Part shown: positions 18,091-26,845 of the stretch, one piece after another
How the letters are laid out: the number at the start of each line of letters is the position of its first letter
How positions within the stretch are numbered: the first letter of the stretch is position 1
Assembly: GCA_002344075.1 (NCBI GenBank)
Contig: DDTM01000040.1
Location: 24,083-75,994, forward strand
DNA: 51,912 nucleotides
Reading direction: 5' to 3'
Origin: Bacteroidetes bacterium UBA2364
Lineage (GTDB): Bacteria > Bacteroidota > Rhodothermia > Rhodothermales > UBA2364
Notes under the pieces: generated by a model
What the model was told of the DNA's origin: nothing
The model's database searches: none
Seen by the model: the letters and a program-made list of their open reading frames with translations, nothing else
Translations under genes and position numbers: made by a program

Positions 18091-18903
18091 ATGCCTCCCA
18101 CAAAATTTTCTATGTTGCTGCTTGGGCTCATGACTTGGGCGGGTTGTGCCAATGTGCCCCAGGTTCCTATCCGCCAGCCCATTCAAAAACCCATGCACTT
18201 TGAACATGGTGAATTTACGGAAGTACTGCAAAAATATGTGGATGAAGAAGGCATGGTGGATTATGCGGCTCTGAAAACCGACCGAGGAAAACTGGATGCC
18301 TATTTAATTCGCTTGGCACAAAATGATCCCGACCGCCTACCGGAACTGGAACGCCTGGCCTACTGGATCAATGTGTATAATGCTTTCACGCTTAAATTGG
18401 TACTCGAAAATTATCCTGTCAGAAGTATTTTACGAATAACCCCGCTACCGATTCCGGGTAAAACAAGTGCTTGGGACTTGGAGAGTGTGACAGTAGGTGG
18501 TAAGCGTTTCACCTTAACCGCTGTCGAGCACGAGATTATCCGTAAGGAGTTTAAGGAGCCTCGCATCCATTTTGCATTGGTTTGTGCTGCCATGAGTTGC
18601 CCTAAACTTCGGCGGGAAGCCTATGAAGGTATTCGTTTGGACGAGCAACTCACGGATCAGGCCGTGGTTTTTCTCTCAGAAAAGCACAAAAATGATCTCA
18701 ATCCAAGCGCCGACACCATCCGACTCTCCAAAATCTTCTCATGGTTTGCTTCCGACTTTGAACAGGACGGGCAGACCGTTCAACAATACCTGAGCCGATT
18801 TTTCCCTTATGAGGACTTGCTGCGCACCAAGTTGCAAAAAAATGCCTTCAAATTACGCTACACCGATTATGATTGGGGATTAAACCGAAAGGATAAGAAA
18901 TGA
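18091..18903 (+). CDS. DUF547 lipoprotein
   Basis: A 270-residue protein with a lipoprotein signal: MPPTKFSMLLLGLMTWAGC, with the lipid-modified Cys at about residue 19. I chose the ATG at 18091 because it gives this signal directly; the longer frame from 18034 starts inside surE. The core matches DUF547: YWINVYNAFTLKLVL, an ALVCAAMSCPKL segment with conserved Cys, and a C-terminal helical stretch. DUF547 proteins resemble cysteine-peptidase/transglutaminase-like folds, but their activity is not established. Its stop overlaps the peroxiredoxin start (ATGA), so the two are translationally coupled. Confidence 0.88.
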   Translation: MPPTKFSMLLLGLMTWAGCANVPQVPIRQPIQKPMHFEHGEFTEVLQKYVDEEGMVDYAALKTDRGKLDAYLIRLAQNDPDRLPELERLAYWINVYNAFTLKLVLENYPVRSILRITPLPIPGKTSAWDLESVTVGGKRFTLTAVEHEIIRKEFKEPRIHFALVCAAMSCPKLRREAYEGIRLDEQLTDQAVVFLSEKHKNDLNPSADTIRLSKIFSWFASDFEQDGQTVQQYLSRFFPYEDLLRTKLQKNAFKLRYTDYDWGLNRKDKK

Positions 18904-19373
18904 GTACTTTTTTACTGAAAGTGGGGGATCCTGCCCCGCTTTTTTCTGCAACCACATTCGACGGCCAAAATATTTCCCTTGAAAAACTTCGCGGAAAAAA
19001 GGTCGCGCTGTATTTTTATCCTGAAGACGATACTGACGTTTGTACCCGGCAGGCCTGTAACCTGAGGGACCACCACTCCCTCTTACAAGACAAGGGTATT
19101 GTGGTTATTGGGGTTTCTCCGGACGAGAACCCCTCACATGGCGCATTTACCCGGAAATTTGGTTTGCCTTTTCCCCTTCTCTCGGATCCCGAACACATTA
19201 TTCTAAATGCTTATGGTACGTTTGGTGAGAAAAACATGTATGGCCATACCGTTCAGGGTGTCTTGCGTTATACCTTTCTCATAGACGAAGTGGGTATCAT
19301 CCGCCACATTTTTCGGAAACCCCGCGTTAACCAACATGCCGAGGAAATCCTTAAAAAATATGGGCTTGTGTGA
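18900..19373 (+). CDS. bcp: Peroxiredoxin of the BCP/PrxQ type
   Basis: A 157-residue thioredoxin-fold peroxidase that reduces H2O2 and organic hydroperoxides. It has the peroxidatic Cys at residue 48 and a resolving Cys at 53 in the pattern C-T-R-Q-A-C, the i+5 spacing of atypical 2-Cys PrxQ enzymes. The ALYFYPEDDT start of the active-site strand and GVSPDENPSHGAFTRKF also fit. Most PrxQ proteins have an acidic or Gly-type residue before the second Cys pair; here Arg-Gln is a small variation. There is no signal peptide, so it is cytoplasmic, although its coupled neighbour is exported. Confidence 0.93.
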   Translation: MSTFLLKVGDPAPLFSATTFDGQNISLEKLRGKKVALYFYPEDDTDVCTRQACNLRDHHSLLQDKGIVVIGVSPDENPSHGAFTRKFGLPFPLLSDPEHIILNAYGTFGEKNMYGHTVQGVLRYTFLIDEVGIIRHIFRKPRVNQHAEEILKKYGLV

Positions 19374-19399
19374 AGGAGACACAGATAAGTACCTCCTTC
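19372..19399 (+). other. Short hairpin after the peroxiredoxin gene
   Basis: The arms GAAGGAG (19372-19378) and CTCCTTC (19393-19399) form a 7-bp perfect stem starting within the stop codon of the peroxiredoxin gene. There is no T-run, so it may be an mRNA 3'-end stabiliser or a factor-dependent end point rather than an intrinsic terminator. Confidence 0.4.
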
Positions 19400-19862
19400 C
19401 AAAACAGGTTCTTTATAAAACTTCCCCAAGCACCTCGTGAACACCTCTTTCACCTTTTATGCCTCCGCAAATCAGGATAAATTTTAGTTTCCTATTGCAG
19501 GGATTTTCCGATACATGAATAGATCGGTTTTGGTTCTTATGTTGTGAAATACAAGCAAACCGCTTCTTAAACGAATATGTCGGTCAAGAGTTTATCTGGT
19601 TCTAATGCTTCCCCCAACAACCTTTTTATCGGAGGCAATAGCTTATGCGCACTTCAGGTATCGAAATTATGGAACGAACGTTTTTTATGGCTTTCTCCCT
19701 ATTTAGACTTTGGACACTATTTACCCCAGCCCATAGAAATTAGGGTTTATTAAAGTCTAAAGGATTTATCTGCTTAACAAAATGTCTAAGGGTGCTTGAA
19801 CATTGTTTTTGAACGATGTAGCTTAAGATATATTCAAGCATCCAAACCAAGCCGAGGAAACC
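19400..19862. other. Long gap before the T9SS cargo gene
   Basis: No recognised gene, tRNA or repeat was found apart from one short open frame at 19577-19753 listed separately. The sequence just before 19863 must contain the promoter of the secreted protein. Confidence 0.4.
19577..19753 (+). CDS. Possible 58-residue small protein, unknown
   Basis: An ATG-initiated open frame of 58 codons (MSVKSLSGSNASPNNLFIGG at the start, ending PQPIEIRVY) in an otherwise empty gap. It has a mixed composition with several aromatic residues (W, Y, F) and no membrane helix. No family was recognised and no ribosome-binding site is obvious. It could equally be chance or a worn fragment of a larger gene. Confidence 0.2.
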   Translation: MSVKSLSGSNASPNNLFIGGNSLCALQVSKLWNERFLWLSPYLDFGHYLPQPIEIRVY

Positions 19863-20765
19863 ATGAGAAAAATCCTTTTTTTTGTACTCTTTGTGCCAAT
19901 AAAGCTCCTGTTTGCACAAAACCCGCCGGACATTGTACAGAGCTATGGCGGCCCAGCAGCAGCTTTTGCTTGGCCCATTCCTTTTGCGCACATCCCACAA
20001 ACTTTTACCAAACATGCCGTTCGGTTTACTGCTCCTTTTTCGGGAGGGTTGAACAGCCGCATGGCTTCGCTTGATCTACGTGTTTGGGGTACTACCAAAA
20101 GCCAAGATGGATACAATGATTCCTTGGTTGTTCGGTTTTTATCTACCACGCCAGATGGTACGCCAGATGAAACCAAGGCTTTCCAAAAGCCGCTTAAGGT
20201 GGTACTTAGTAGCCTGAAAAGGGGTGATTATAATACATTAGGATTAGGTGTTAAAAATCTTATTTTCAAGCCAAATACCCATGTTTGGGTTAGTTTTGAG
20301 TTGGAAGCGGTTGGTAAAAAAGATACCCTTGTGATGGTCTCTGATAATGCTGAGATCCCTGCATTGGGACGGTCTGCGGCCTATATTCAGGGCTTGGGCT
20401 GGCAAATGATGCGGGAAACCCAATTTAACAATGAGTATATTTTTCAGGTCGCTGTGAAATGGAGTGCCACTTCCGTTGTTGACCGCGAAAAAGAGCAAGT
20501 GCCAATAGAAATGCCACTTGTGGAGGTTTATCCGAATCCATTCGACGTAAATCCTACTTTGCGGTTTTATCATTTTAATCCTGAAGTGGTATATATTACT
20601 GTGTTTGATCTTATGGGCAAGAAAATTATTGACCAAGTGTTACCGATTTCTAATGAGGAACACCACCTGATATTGCCCGACGAACTTCCATCTGGTCTTT
20701 ATTTACTCCGAATTCAGCACAGAGAAGCTATCATTATCAAGCGATTAATACGGGCTAAGAAATAA
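19863..20765 (+). CDS. Secreted protein with T9SS type A sorting domain
   Basis: A 300-residue exported protein. Residues 1-18 are a signal peptide ending LLFA-QNPP. The body (about 20-210) is a beta-rich domain of unknown role with few charged clusters. The last 80 residues form a C-terminal domain beginning EVYPNPFDVNPT and containing VFDLMGKKI and LPSGLYLLRI, the usual pattern of the T9SS type A sorting signal, which is removed during transport across the outer membrane. No catalytic motif was seen. It is a lone gene before copA. Confidence 0.82.
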   Translation: MRKILFFVLFVPIKLLFAQNPPDIVQSYGGPAAAFAWPIPFAHIPQTFTKHAVRFTAPFSGGLNSRMASLDLRVWGTTKSQDGYNDSLVVRFLSTTPDGTPDETKAFQKPLKVVLSSLKRGDYNTLGLGVKNLIFKPNTHVWVSFELEAVGKKDTLVMVSDNAEIPALGRSAAYIQGLGWQMMRETQFNNEYIFQVAVKWSATSVVDREKEQVPIEMPLVEVYPNPFDVNPTLRFYHFNPEVVYITVFDLMGKKIIDQVLPISNEEHHLILPDELPSGLYLLRIQHREAIIIKRLIRAKK

Positions 20766-20896
20766 CCTAATGGTGTTTAATCGTTTTGACAAAGGATGTA
20801 AAGTGTTTTTACAAATTCATGTATAAACGCGCAAGAACGATTCATGAAAGGAACCAGCAGGGTGCTATGCCGTTTGCCTAAACAAAATCCATCTAT

Positions 20897-23170
20897 ATGT
20901 CGGAAAGGGTTATAAGTCCTCCTTATATTGAGATCACCCTTCCTGTTGAAGGGATGACTTGTGCTTCTTGCGTTGCCCGAATAGAACGAAATTTGGGGAA
21001 GCAAAAAGGTGTTCTGGAAACCAGGGTGAATCTGGCAACTGCTCAGGCAAATGTCCGTTTTGACCCTCGTGTTATTATCCGAGACGATATGGTACAGGTC
21101 ATTGAAAAGACAGGGTTTACAGTTCCTGATCTTTCTGTGGATGCTCCCCCTGTTAGTGCCTTTTTTGAAGATGAAACGGGTGATTATCGGCCCCGTTTTT
21201 GGTTGGCTTTTGTTTTTACATTACCTGTTTTTGTTCTTTCGATGGCTCATGGGGCCTTGGATTTTCCCAATGTGAATGTGTTTTTGCTCGTGCTTACCAC
21301 CCCCGTGGTTTTTTGGTGCGGCTGGCCTTTTTTTCGAGGCGCGTGGCGTGTAGGACGTCATGGCGGGTCGGATATGAACACGCTTGTGGCGGTGGGGGTG
21401 AGTGCCGCATATTTTTTCAGTGTGTATTCGATGTTTCAACCAATGGTACTTCACGGGGTAGGCAATCACCATACGCAAGTGTATTTTGAAGCAGCAGCGG
21501 TGATCATTACCCTATTACTCTTGGGACGATGGATGGAGGCAAAGGGTAAGCGGAAAACCGGAGACGCAATACGTGGATTAATGGATTTAGCGCCACCCGT
21601 TTCTTTTGTTTTGAAGCGGGAGGGGGTGGTAGAAATACCCTCTAACCAACTACAAGTGGGAGACGTGGTGCTACTTAAGCCTGGTAGCCGCATTCCCGCC
21701 GATGGCATGGTGGTGGAAGGGGAGGCTGTAGTGGATGAAAGCAGCTTAACCGGAGAGCCAATCCCCGTTGACAAATTTATTGGGCAAGCCTTGCGTGCTG
21801 GTACCATTCTAATAAATGGGGGACTGAAGATGGTGGCAACACAAGTAGGCGAGATGACAACATTGCAGCAAATTATCCGGCTTACTCGTGAGGCGCAGGG
21901 CAGAAAAGCACCAATACAACGCCTTGCAGACCAAATTGCAGCCTTTTTTGTTCCTGTTGTAATGTCTATTGCTACCGTTACTTTTGTGATATGGTATTTG
22001 ATCGGGCCAGCGCCCGCTATTCATACCGCCCTTTTGGTTGCGGTTTCTGTATTGATTATTTCGTGCCCATGTGCCTTGGGCTTGGCAACTCCAGCTGCTG
22101 TAATGGCCGGAACCGGGTGGGCTGCGAGAAAAGGCATTTTGTTTAGGGGAGGAGATGTTCTGGAAAAACTTCATGAAGCCAAAACATTGGTGGTGGATAA
22201 AACTGGAACCCTAACACTGGGAAAACCCACTGTGACCTCGGTGATTGCGTCTGAAAATTATTCCGATGAAGGGGTGTTGTCACTATTGGCAAGTGCAGAA
22301 CAATTATCGGAGCATCCGCTTGCAAAAGCAGTACAAAAAGCCGCCGTGGAACGTGGACTTACATTGACATTGCCTTCGGCGTTCACCAATGAAGCGGGGG
22401 GAGGGATAGAGGCTTATGTCAATGGGAAACGGATCACGGCTGGTCGTGCAGACTGGTTAACAACCAAAGGGGTATCTTTTCCTGCAAGCCTTCCCCATAC
22501 CCCCTTCGCACAAAGTAGAATAGAAGTTGCCATTGACGGTATCTGGGCCGGAGTAGTATTGCTTAACGACCCAGTAAGGCCAGAATCCCCACACGTTATA
22601 CAAAAACTAAAACAGACTGGAATCCATGTGGTGATGGCCAGTGGAGACGCGCCAGAGGTCGTGGCGGATGTGGCCCGAAAGCTAAAGATAGACACTTTCT
22701 ATGGGGCTGTTTCACCCATGGATAAAGCCCGTATTGTTTCGGAGTGGCAGCAAAAAACGGGTGTTGTGGCCATGATTGGAGATGGGATCAATGATGCGCC
22801 TGCACTTGCAACGGCTGATGTAGGGATTGTGGTTCAGCTTGGAACAGATGTGGCTAAGGAAGCAGCGGGGGTTACCCTCCTCAACCCCGATTTACAGACA
22901 CTCTTTATGGCCTTTACTATTTCCGCAGAAACCATGAAGGTGATCCGACAAAATCTTTTTTTTGCATTTGTTTACAATATCATCGGAATTCCATTGGCGG
23001 CTGGCGTATTTTACCCGATCTTTGGCATCTTGCTCAATCCAATGATCGGTTCAGCGGCAATGGCACTTTCGAGTGTATCGGTACTGAGTAATAGCCTACG
23101 ACTGGCCAAGATGAAAAAGCAAACCATCACCACAAACCATAGAATACATGAAATTGCAAATCCAAATTGA
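20897..23170 (+). CDS. copA: Copper-exporting P1B-type ATPase
   Basis: A 757-residue heavy-metal ATPase that pumps Cu+ out of the cytoplasm. It has one N-terminal HMA domain with the metal site GMTCASC (Cys 22 and 25), eight membrane helices, the actuator motif SLTGEP, the transmembrane metal motif C390-P391-C392 (ISCPCALGLATP), the phosphorylation motif D434-KTGT, the SEHPLAKAV motif of heavy-metal pumps and the hinge GDGINDAPAL. The CPC motif fits monovalent copper or silver. Its 3' end overlaps the copZ-like gene by 23 bases, so pump and chaperone are coupled. Confidence 0.96.
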   Translation: MSERVISPPYIEITLPVEGMTCASCVARIERNLGKQKGVLETRVNLATAQANVRFDPRVIIRDDMVQVIEKTGFTVPDLSVDAPPVSAFFEDETGDYRPRFWLAFVFTLPVFVLSMAHGALDFPNVNVFLLVLTTPVVFWCGWPFFRGAWRVGRHGGSDMNTLVAVGVSAAYFFSVYSMFQPMVLHGVGNHHTQVYFEAAAVIITLLLLGRWMEAKGKRKTGDAIRGLMDLAPPVSFVLKREGVVEIPSNQLQVGDVVLLKPGSRIPADGMVVEGEAVVDESSLTGEPIPVDKFIGQALRAGTILINGGLKMVATQVGEMTTLQQIIRLTREAQGRKAPIQRLADQIAAFFVPVVMSIATVTFVIWYLIGPAPAIHTALLVAVSVLIISCPCALGLATPAAVMAGTGWAARKGILFRGGDVLEKLHEAKTLVVDKTGTLTLGKPTVTSVIASENYSDEGVLSLLASAEQLSEHPLAKAVQKAAVERGLTLTLPSAFTNEAGGGIEAYVNGKRITAGRADWLTTKGVSFPASLPHTPFAQSRIEVAIDGIWAGVVLLNDPVRPESPHVIQKLKQTGIHVVMASGDAPEVVADVARKLKIDTFYGAVSPMDKARIVSEWQQKTGVVAMIGDGINDAPALATADVGIVVQLGTDVAKEAAGVTLLNPDLQTLFMAFTISAETMKVIRQNLFFAFVYNIIGIPLAAGVFYPIFGILLNPMIGSAAMALSSVSVLSNSLRLAKMKKQTITTNHRIHEIANPN

Positions 23171-23363
23171 CGGCATGGGATGTAACCACTGTGTCGCAGC
23201 AGTACAAGAAGCCATTCAAACCCAAAAAGGTTTCGCTGTAGAGTCGGTTACGGTTGGAAGTGCGGTCATTTCGTTTGAGGAACCAGAAATGTCAATGGAG
23301 GCCCTTTATAGGGCAATTGAGGAGGCGGGATACGAAGTTAAGCACGCTGAAAGCGTATCTTAA
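23148..23363 (+). CDS. copZ: CopZ-like heavy-metal chaperone
   Basis: A 71-residue single HMA-domain protein with the metal site MGCNHC in the first loop (residues 10-15) and the expected ferredoxin-like beta-alpha-beta-beta-alpha-beta pattern. It probably delivers Cu+ to CopA in the cytoplasm. The start lies inside the copA 3' end in another frame, a common coupled arrangement. The usual CxxC is kept as C-N-H-C; the His in the loop may fine-tune copper binding. Confidence 0.9.
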   Translation: MKLQIQIDGMGCNHCVAAVQEAIQTQKGFAVESVTVGSAVISFEEPEMSMEALYRAIEEAGYEVKHAESVS

Positions 23364-23429
23364 CGGCATTTATCGGTATTTATCTTAACCGCATTAAACG
23401 GTAGGATCCTTCTTAGACTCAATGTTCCA

Positions 23430-24227
23430 ATGAAGTTATCTGGTATCCATGTCTATCCAGTAAAATCGTTTGCTGGTTTCTCACAAACGGAGGCGTTTGT
23501 AACACGGCGCGGGCTGTTAATGGATCGTCAATGGATGCTGGTGGATGAAGATGGGGACTTTTTGTCTCAGCGGGAATGCCCGGAAATGGCATTGGTCAAA
23601 ACCGCAGTCGTTGACAAACAACTTCACCTCACGTTTGGCATAGAAACCTGCTCCGTTCCACTTTTACCCCTTGCCGATAGGGAACGGCTTTGGGTGACGG
23701 TTTGGGGGGACGAAGTGGAGGCCCAATTGGTGGAGGAGGAGGCTAATAGCTGGCTGTCGGATATTTTAGGGACGAATTGTCGTTTGGTGTACATGCCGGA
23801 AGCGTCTCGGCGATTGGTAGATCGTCAGTATGCAAACAGCAAAGACGATCTCGTGCGTTTTGCAGATGGGTTTCCCATATTGCTGACAAACGAATCTTCT
23901 TTAGTATGGTTAAACGGCCATTTACAACAACCTGTAACAATGAGCCGCTTCCGCCCGAACTTGGTCGTTTCTGGCTTTGAACCATTTGAAGAAGACCAGT
24001 GGAAAGAGGTGAAAATAGGAGAGGTTACATTTGCGGTTGCCAAACCCTGCGCCCGGTGTAGCATCACTACCATTGAGCCTACTACAGCCAAACGCGGAAA
24101 GGAACCCTTGCGAACGTTGGCACAATTCCGTACTTTTGATGGGAAAGTCCTCTTCGGACAAAATCTGATTCCGCTTCAGGAAGGCACTCTTCGCCTTGAT
24201 AGTACCGTAAACGTGCGTTATAAATAA
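23430..24227 (+). CDS. MOSC-domain protein (mARC/YcbX-like, molybdenum-cofactor binding)
   Basis: A 265-residue protein with an N-terminal MOSC_N beta-barrel (IHVYPVKSFAGFSQTEAFV, GLLMDRQWMLVDEDG) and a C-terminal MOSC domain (MSRFRPNLVVSGFEPFEED). The segment KPCARCSITTIEP holds the Cys that ligates molybdenum in mARC and YcbX proteins, which reduce N-hydroxylated compounds. The CXXC ferredoxin domain of E. coli YcbX is missing, so an external electron donor would be needed. moeA nearby supports molybdenum-cofactor use. Confidence 0.87.
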   Translation: MKLSGIHVYPVKSFAGFSQTEAFVTRRGLLMDRQWMLVDEDGDFLSQRECPEMALVKTAVVDKQLHLTFGIETCSVPLLPLADRERLWVTVWGDEVEAQLVEEEANSWLSDILGTNCRLVYMPEASRRLVDRQYANSKDDLVRFADGFPILLTNESSLVWLNGHLQQPVTMSRFRPNLVVSGFEPFEEDQWKEVKIGEVTFAVAKPCARCSITTIEPTTAKRGKEPLRTLAQFRTFDGKVLFGQNLIPLQEGTLRLDSTVNVRYK

Positions 24228-24248
24228 GTCGCCTTTATCATTTACAAA

Positions 24249-24269
24249 AAGGGAAATTTTTATTCCCTT
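24249..24269. other. Hairpin between the MOSC and arsR genes
   Basis: The arms AAGGGAA and TTCCCTT are separated by an AT-rich loop of seven bases. The T-run is only convincing for the minus strand, where no gene ends, so it is either a weak end of the MOSC transcript or part of the regulatory region upstream of arsR. Confidence 0.35.
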
Positions 24270-24300
24270 CGTTCTGAGCACCATTATTTGAAAATCTTCC

Positions 24301-24588
24301 ATGAGCGCGCCTATTCAAAACATAGATGCCGAATTGTTGGCCCATTATTGTAAAGCAATGGGGCATCCGGTTCGGATCCAAATTATCAATATTCTAAAAG
24401 ATAGCGAACAATGTGATTGCGGGGATATTGTTGATCAACTCCCGCTGGCACAGTCCACCGTAAGTCAACACCTGAAGGTCTTAAAAGATGCAGGTCTTAT
24501 TCGCGGAAATGTGGTCGGAACCCGAACCCTCTATTCACTGAATCCCAAAGGGTTGACCCATTTCAAAAAAATAGTGGATCATTTCTAA
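24301..24588 (+). CDS. ArsR/SmtB-family winged-helix regulator
   Basis: A 95-residue transcription repressor. The core is the winged helix: ALGHPVRIQ-like start (CKAMGHPVRIQIINIL), then QCDCGDIVDQLPLAQSTVSQHLKVLKDAGLI as the recognition region, and a wing GTRTLYSLN. The CDCGD motif recalls the metal-sensing Cys of ArsR-type alpha-3 sites (ELCVCDL), so metal or metalloid sensing is plausible. It starts 73 bases after the MOSC gene and 8 bases before moeA, so it could control the copA-copZ-MOSC or moeA genes, but no operator was identified. Confidence 0.88.
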   Translation: MSAPIQNIDAELLAHYCKAMGHPVRIQIINILKDSEQCDCGDIVDQLPLAQSTVSQHLKVLKDAGLIRGNVVGTRTLYSLNPKGLTHFKKIVDHF

Positions 24589-24595
24589 TCAGCCG

Positions 24596-25807
24596 ATGTG
24601 TAAACCGATTTCGTTCCTGAACGCCCGCCAGTTGGTAGTAGAGAATACTGATCGGTTGCCGCAAGAAACCGTTTTACTTCCGGAGAGTTTGGGCCGGAGG
24701 TTGGCTCAAGTAATCACGACCTCCGAAGACCTTCCTCGGTTTCATAACAGCGGGGTGGATGGCTATGTCGTCAGGTTAAGGGACTTAACAGAGGGAACTG
24801 CCTTGAAAATCGCGGGAGTTATTCGTGTCGGAGCCTTTTGGCAGGGAGTGTGGCCACAACATACCTGTTTGCGTATTCTAACGGGTGCGCCTGTGCCAGA
24901 TGATGCAGAAGCCATTGTGATGCAAGAATGGACGAGTTCGGTGGGCGAGGGGTATGTGCGCATCAATCGGTTGCCTACGAAGCATGAACACATTCGATGG
25001 CGGGGGAGCGATACCAAAGCAGGAAGTATTGTTGCCGGAATTGGGGTCCGTATTTCGCCAGCCCTTTTGGGTACATTTGCATCTATGGGGAAAACAGAAG
25101 TCGTCGTATCCCAAATACCCAATATTGCCCTTTTAACGACAGGAGACGAAGTTTTGGATGTGGGAGAGCCGTTAACACCGGGAAAAGTCTGGAATACAAG
25201 CCGATACCTTTTGGAAGGTGAAGTGAAAGGAGCAGGCGGGAGAGTTGTCTGGATTGGGCATGCACGAGACAATGAAGCCGAAACACGGATGAAAATCGCT
25301 GAAGCATTAGAAAAAGCAGATCTCTTGCTTATTTGTGGCGGGGTTTCGGTTGGGTCATATGATTTTGTGACCATTACTTTGTCCTCTATGGGCTGGAAAC
25401 CAATTGTGCAAGGGGTCAAGCAGCGTCCTGGCAAGCCGTTCACTTTTGGCCGATTGGGAAATAAAGGAGTTTTCGGATTACCTGGCAATCCAGTTTCAAC
25501 GGCTGTCTGCTTTGATCAATATGTGCGTCCAGCAATCAATGCGATGCAAGGACAAGTCGAAGGTTGGCGCCGGACCGAGCCTGCAGAGCTGACGAGCGAC
25601 ATCAAAAAAGTGTTGGGTTTACATCACTTTGTCCGGGCAACGCTACACAAAGATTCGTCTGGGCGAGAATTTGTGACACCTACAGGTGCACAAGGGTCAC
25701 ATGTTTTTTCTTCTATTCGTGATGCCGAGTGCCTGATTCATTTACCAGAAGGAACAGACGAGGTTTTGGCAGGAACCATAGTGATGGTGGAACGGTTGAC
25801 CACCTGA
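24596..25807 (+). CDS. moeA: Molybdopterin molybdotransferase MoeA
   Basis: A 403-residue enzyme that inserts molybdate into adenylylated molybdopterin. It shows the N-terminal LPRFHNSGVDGYVVR motif (family consensus SxMDGYA; here Val replaces Met), LTGAPVPDDAEAIVMQE, the LLTTGDEVL segment, GGVSVGSYDFV and the LPGNPVSTAVC loop. The domain order matches MoeA/gephyrin, ending in a MoeA_C barrel. It follows arsR by 8 bases. The other molybdenum-cofactor genes (moaA-E, mogA, modABC) are not in the window. Confidence 0.95.
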   Translation: MCKPISFLNARQLVVENTDRLPQETVLLPESLGRRLAQVITTSEDLPRFHNSGVDGYVVRLRDLTEGTALKIAGVIRVGAFWQGVWPQHTCLRILTGAPVPDDAEAIVMQEWTSSVGEGYVRINRLPTKHEHIRWRGSDTKAGSIVAGIGVRISPALLGTFASMGKTEVVVSQIPNIALLTTGDEVLDVGEPLTPGKVWNTSRYLLEGEVKGAGGRVVWIGHARDNEAETRMKIAEALEKADLLLICGGVSVGSYDFVTITLSSMGWKPIVQGVKQRPGKPFTFGRLGNKGVFGLPGNPVSTAVCFDQYVRPAINAMQGQVEGWRRTEPAELTSDIKKVLGLHHFVRATLHKDSSGREFVTPTGAQGSHVFSSIRDAECLIHLPEGTDEVLAGTIVMVERLTT

Positions 25808-25821
25808 AGTCACTTGTTATT

Positions 25822-26721
25822 ATGTCAGAAACTGCGTTATCCGATATTGCCCCATTTTTATTCGAGACCCCTCCCGATTCGTCAAGCCTACGTCAGTTGG
25901 AGTTGGTATTACAGGCGAAAAGAATTCCGTACAGAATTGCTTTCGATGAAGAAGGCGTACATGTCTGGGTCCCGCTTGCTTGGGTAGAAATGGCAAAGCA
26001 GGAACTGAAAGGTTTTTTGGAAGAAAAAAATATTGTGTCCCCAGATCCTCCGGCGCTGGGTGAGCATCAAGGACGACAACCTCTTTTGGTTGTGATGGCG
26101 GTGTTAATGGGAGTCCATGTGCTGGTTCATTTGCCGGGGGGCGCGTTTTTTATACGCTTGGGGGCCGCAAAGAATGAGGAAATCCTAGCAGGTGCGTTGT
26201 GGCAAACCATCACGGCCCTGACCCTTCATGCTGACGTCCAACATCTGTTTGGGAACTTGCTTTTTGGTGGGGTGATGTTGTATTGGCTTACGCGCATGGT
26301 GGGGAATGGGATGGGGATTTTTTTGGCTGTCCTGTCGGGGGCCTTTGGTAATGGAATCAATGCCTTGGTGCAACCGCTGGGTCATACCAGTTTGGGAGCC
26401 TCTACGGCGGTATTTGGGGCGCTTGGTATCTTGATGGGCTTGCGAGTGCAGGTACACAACGAAAATCGGGTGCGCAGTTTAGGAATTCCGTTTCTAATTG
26501 GAATGGTCATGTTAGGTCTTTTTGGGGCTGGGTCTGATCCTCGAACCGATATTGGGGCGCATCTTTTTGGATTTTTGACAGGAATGCCGATCGGATTTAT
26601 TTGGTGGACGTTCTGGCAGAAGGAGAACAATACAATCTGGAAGAAAAACGCTTTTTGGGGCTTTTTTGTCTCCTCGCTGGTTCTTTTTTGTTGGGCATGG
26701 GCGTGGTTTTTTTATGGTTGA
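25822..26721 (+). CDS. Rhomboid-family intramembrane serine protease
   Basis: About 299 residues from the ATG at 25822; the frame is open to 25729 but that leader overlaps moeA. Residues 1-75 form a soluble N-terminal domain (LRQLELVLQAKRIPYRIAFD). The membrane part has about six to seven helices with HADVQHLFGNLLFGG in helix 2, the catalytic Ser194 in GASTAVFGALG, and His247 in GAHLFGFLTG, giving the Ser-His dyad. It should cleave membrane-embedded substrates; these are unknown. It follows moeA by 14 bases. Confidence 0.92.
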   Translation: MSETALSDIAPFLFETPPDSSSLRQLELVLQAKRIPYRIAFDEEGVHVWVPLAWVEMAKQELKGFLEEKNIVSPDPPALGEHQGRQPLLVVMAVLMGVHVLVHLPGGAFFIRLGAAKNEEILAGALWQTITALTLHADVQHLFGNLLFGGVMLYWLTRMVGNGMGIFLAVLSGAFGNGINALVQPLGHTSLGASTAVFGALGILMGLRVQVHNENRVRSLGIPFLIGMVMLGLFGAGSDPRTDIGAHLFGFLTGMPIGFIWWTFWQKENNTIWKKNAFWGFFVSSLVLFCWAWAWFFYG

Positions 26722-26845
26722 TAACCACACGGAGCGTCTCTAATCCCTGCATTTTTACAGATATTTGGTTCAGATGATTGACGGAAGATGATTATTAACC
26801 TACTTTCAAATGCTTATTTGATCCTCTATAATAAATTCTTACATA

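Noticed and set aside
24763..25488. A 241-codon minus-strand frame
   Set aside because: It is antisense to moeA; its composition reflects the reverse of moeA codons.
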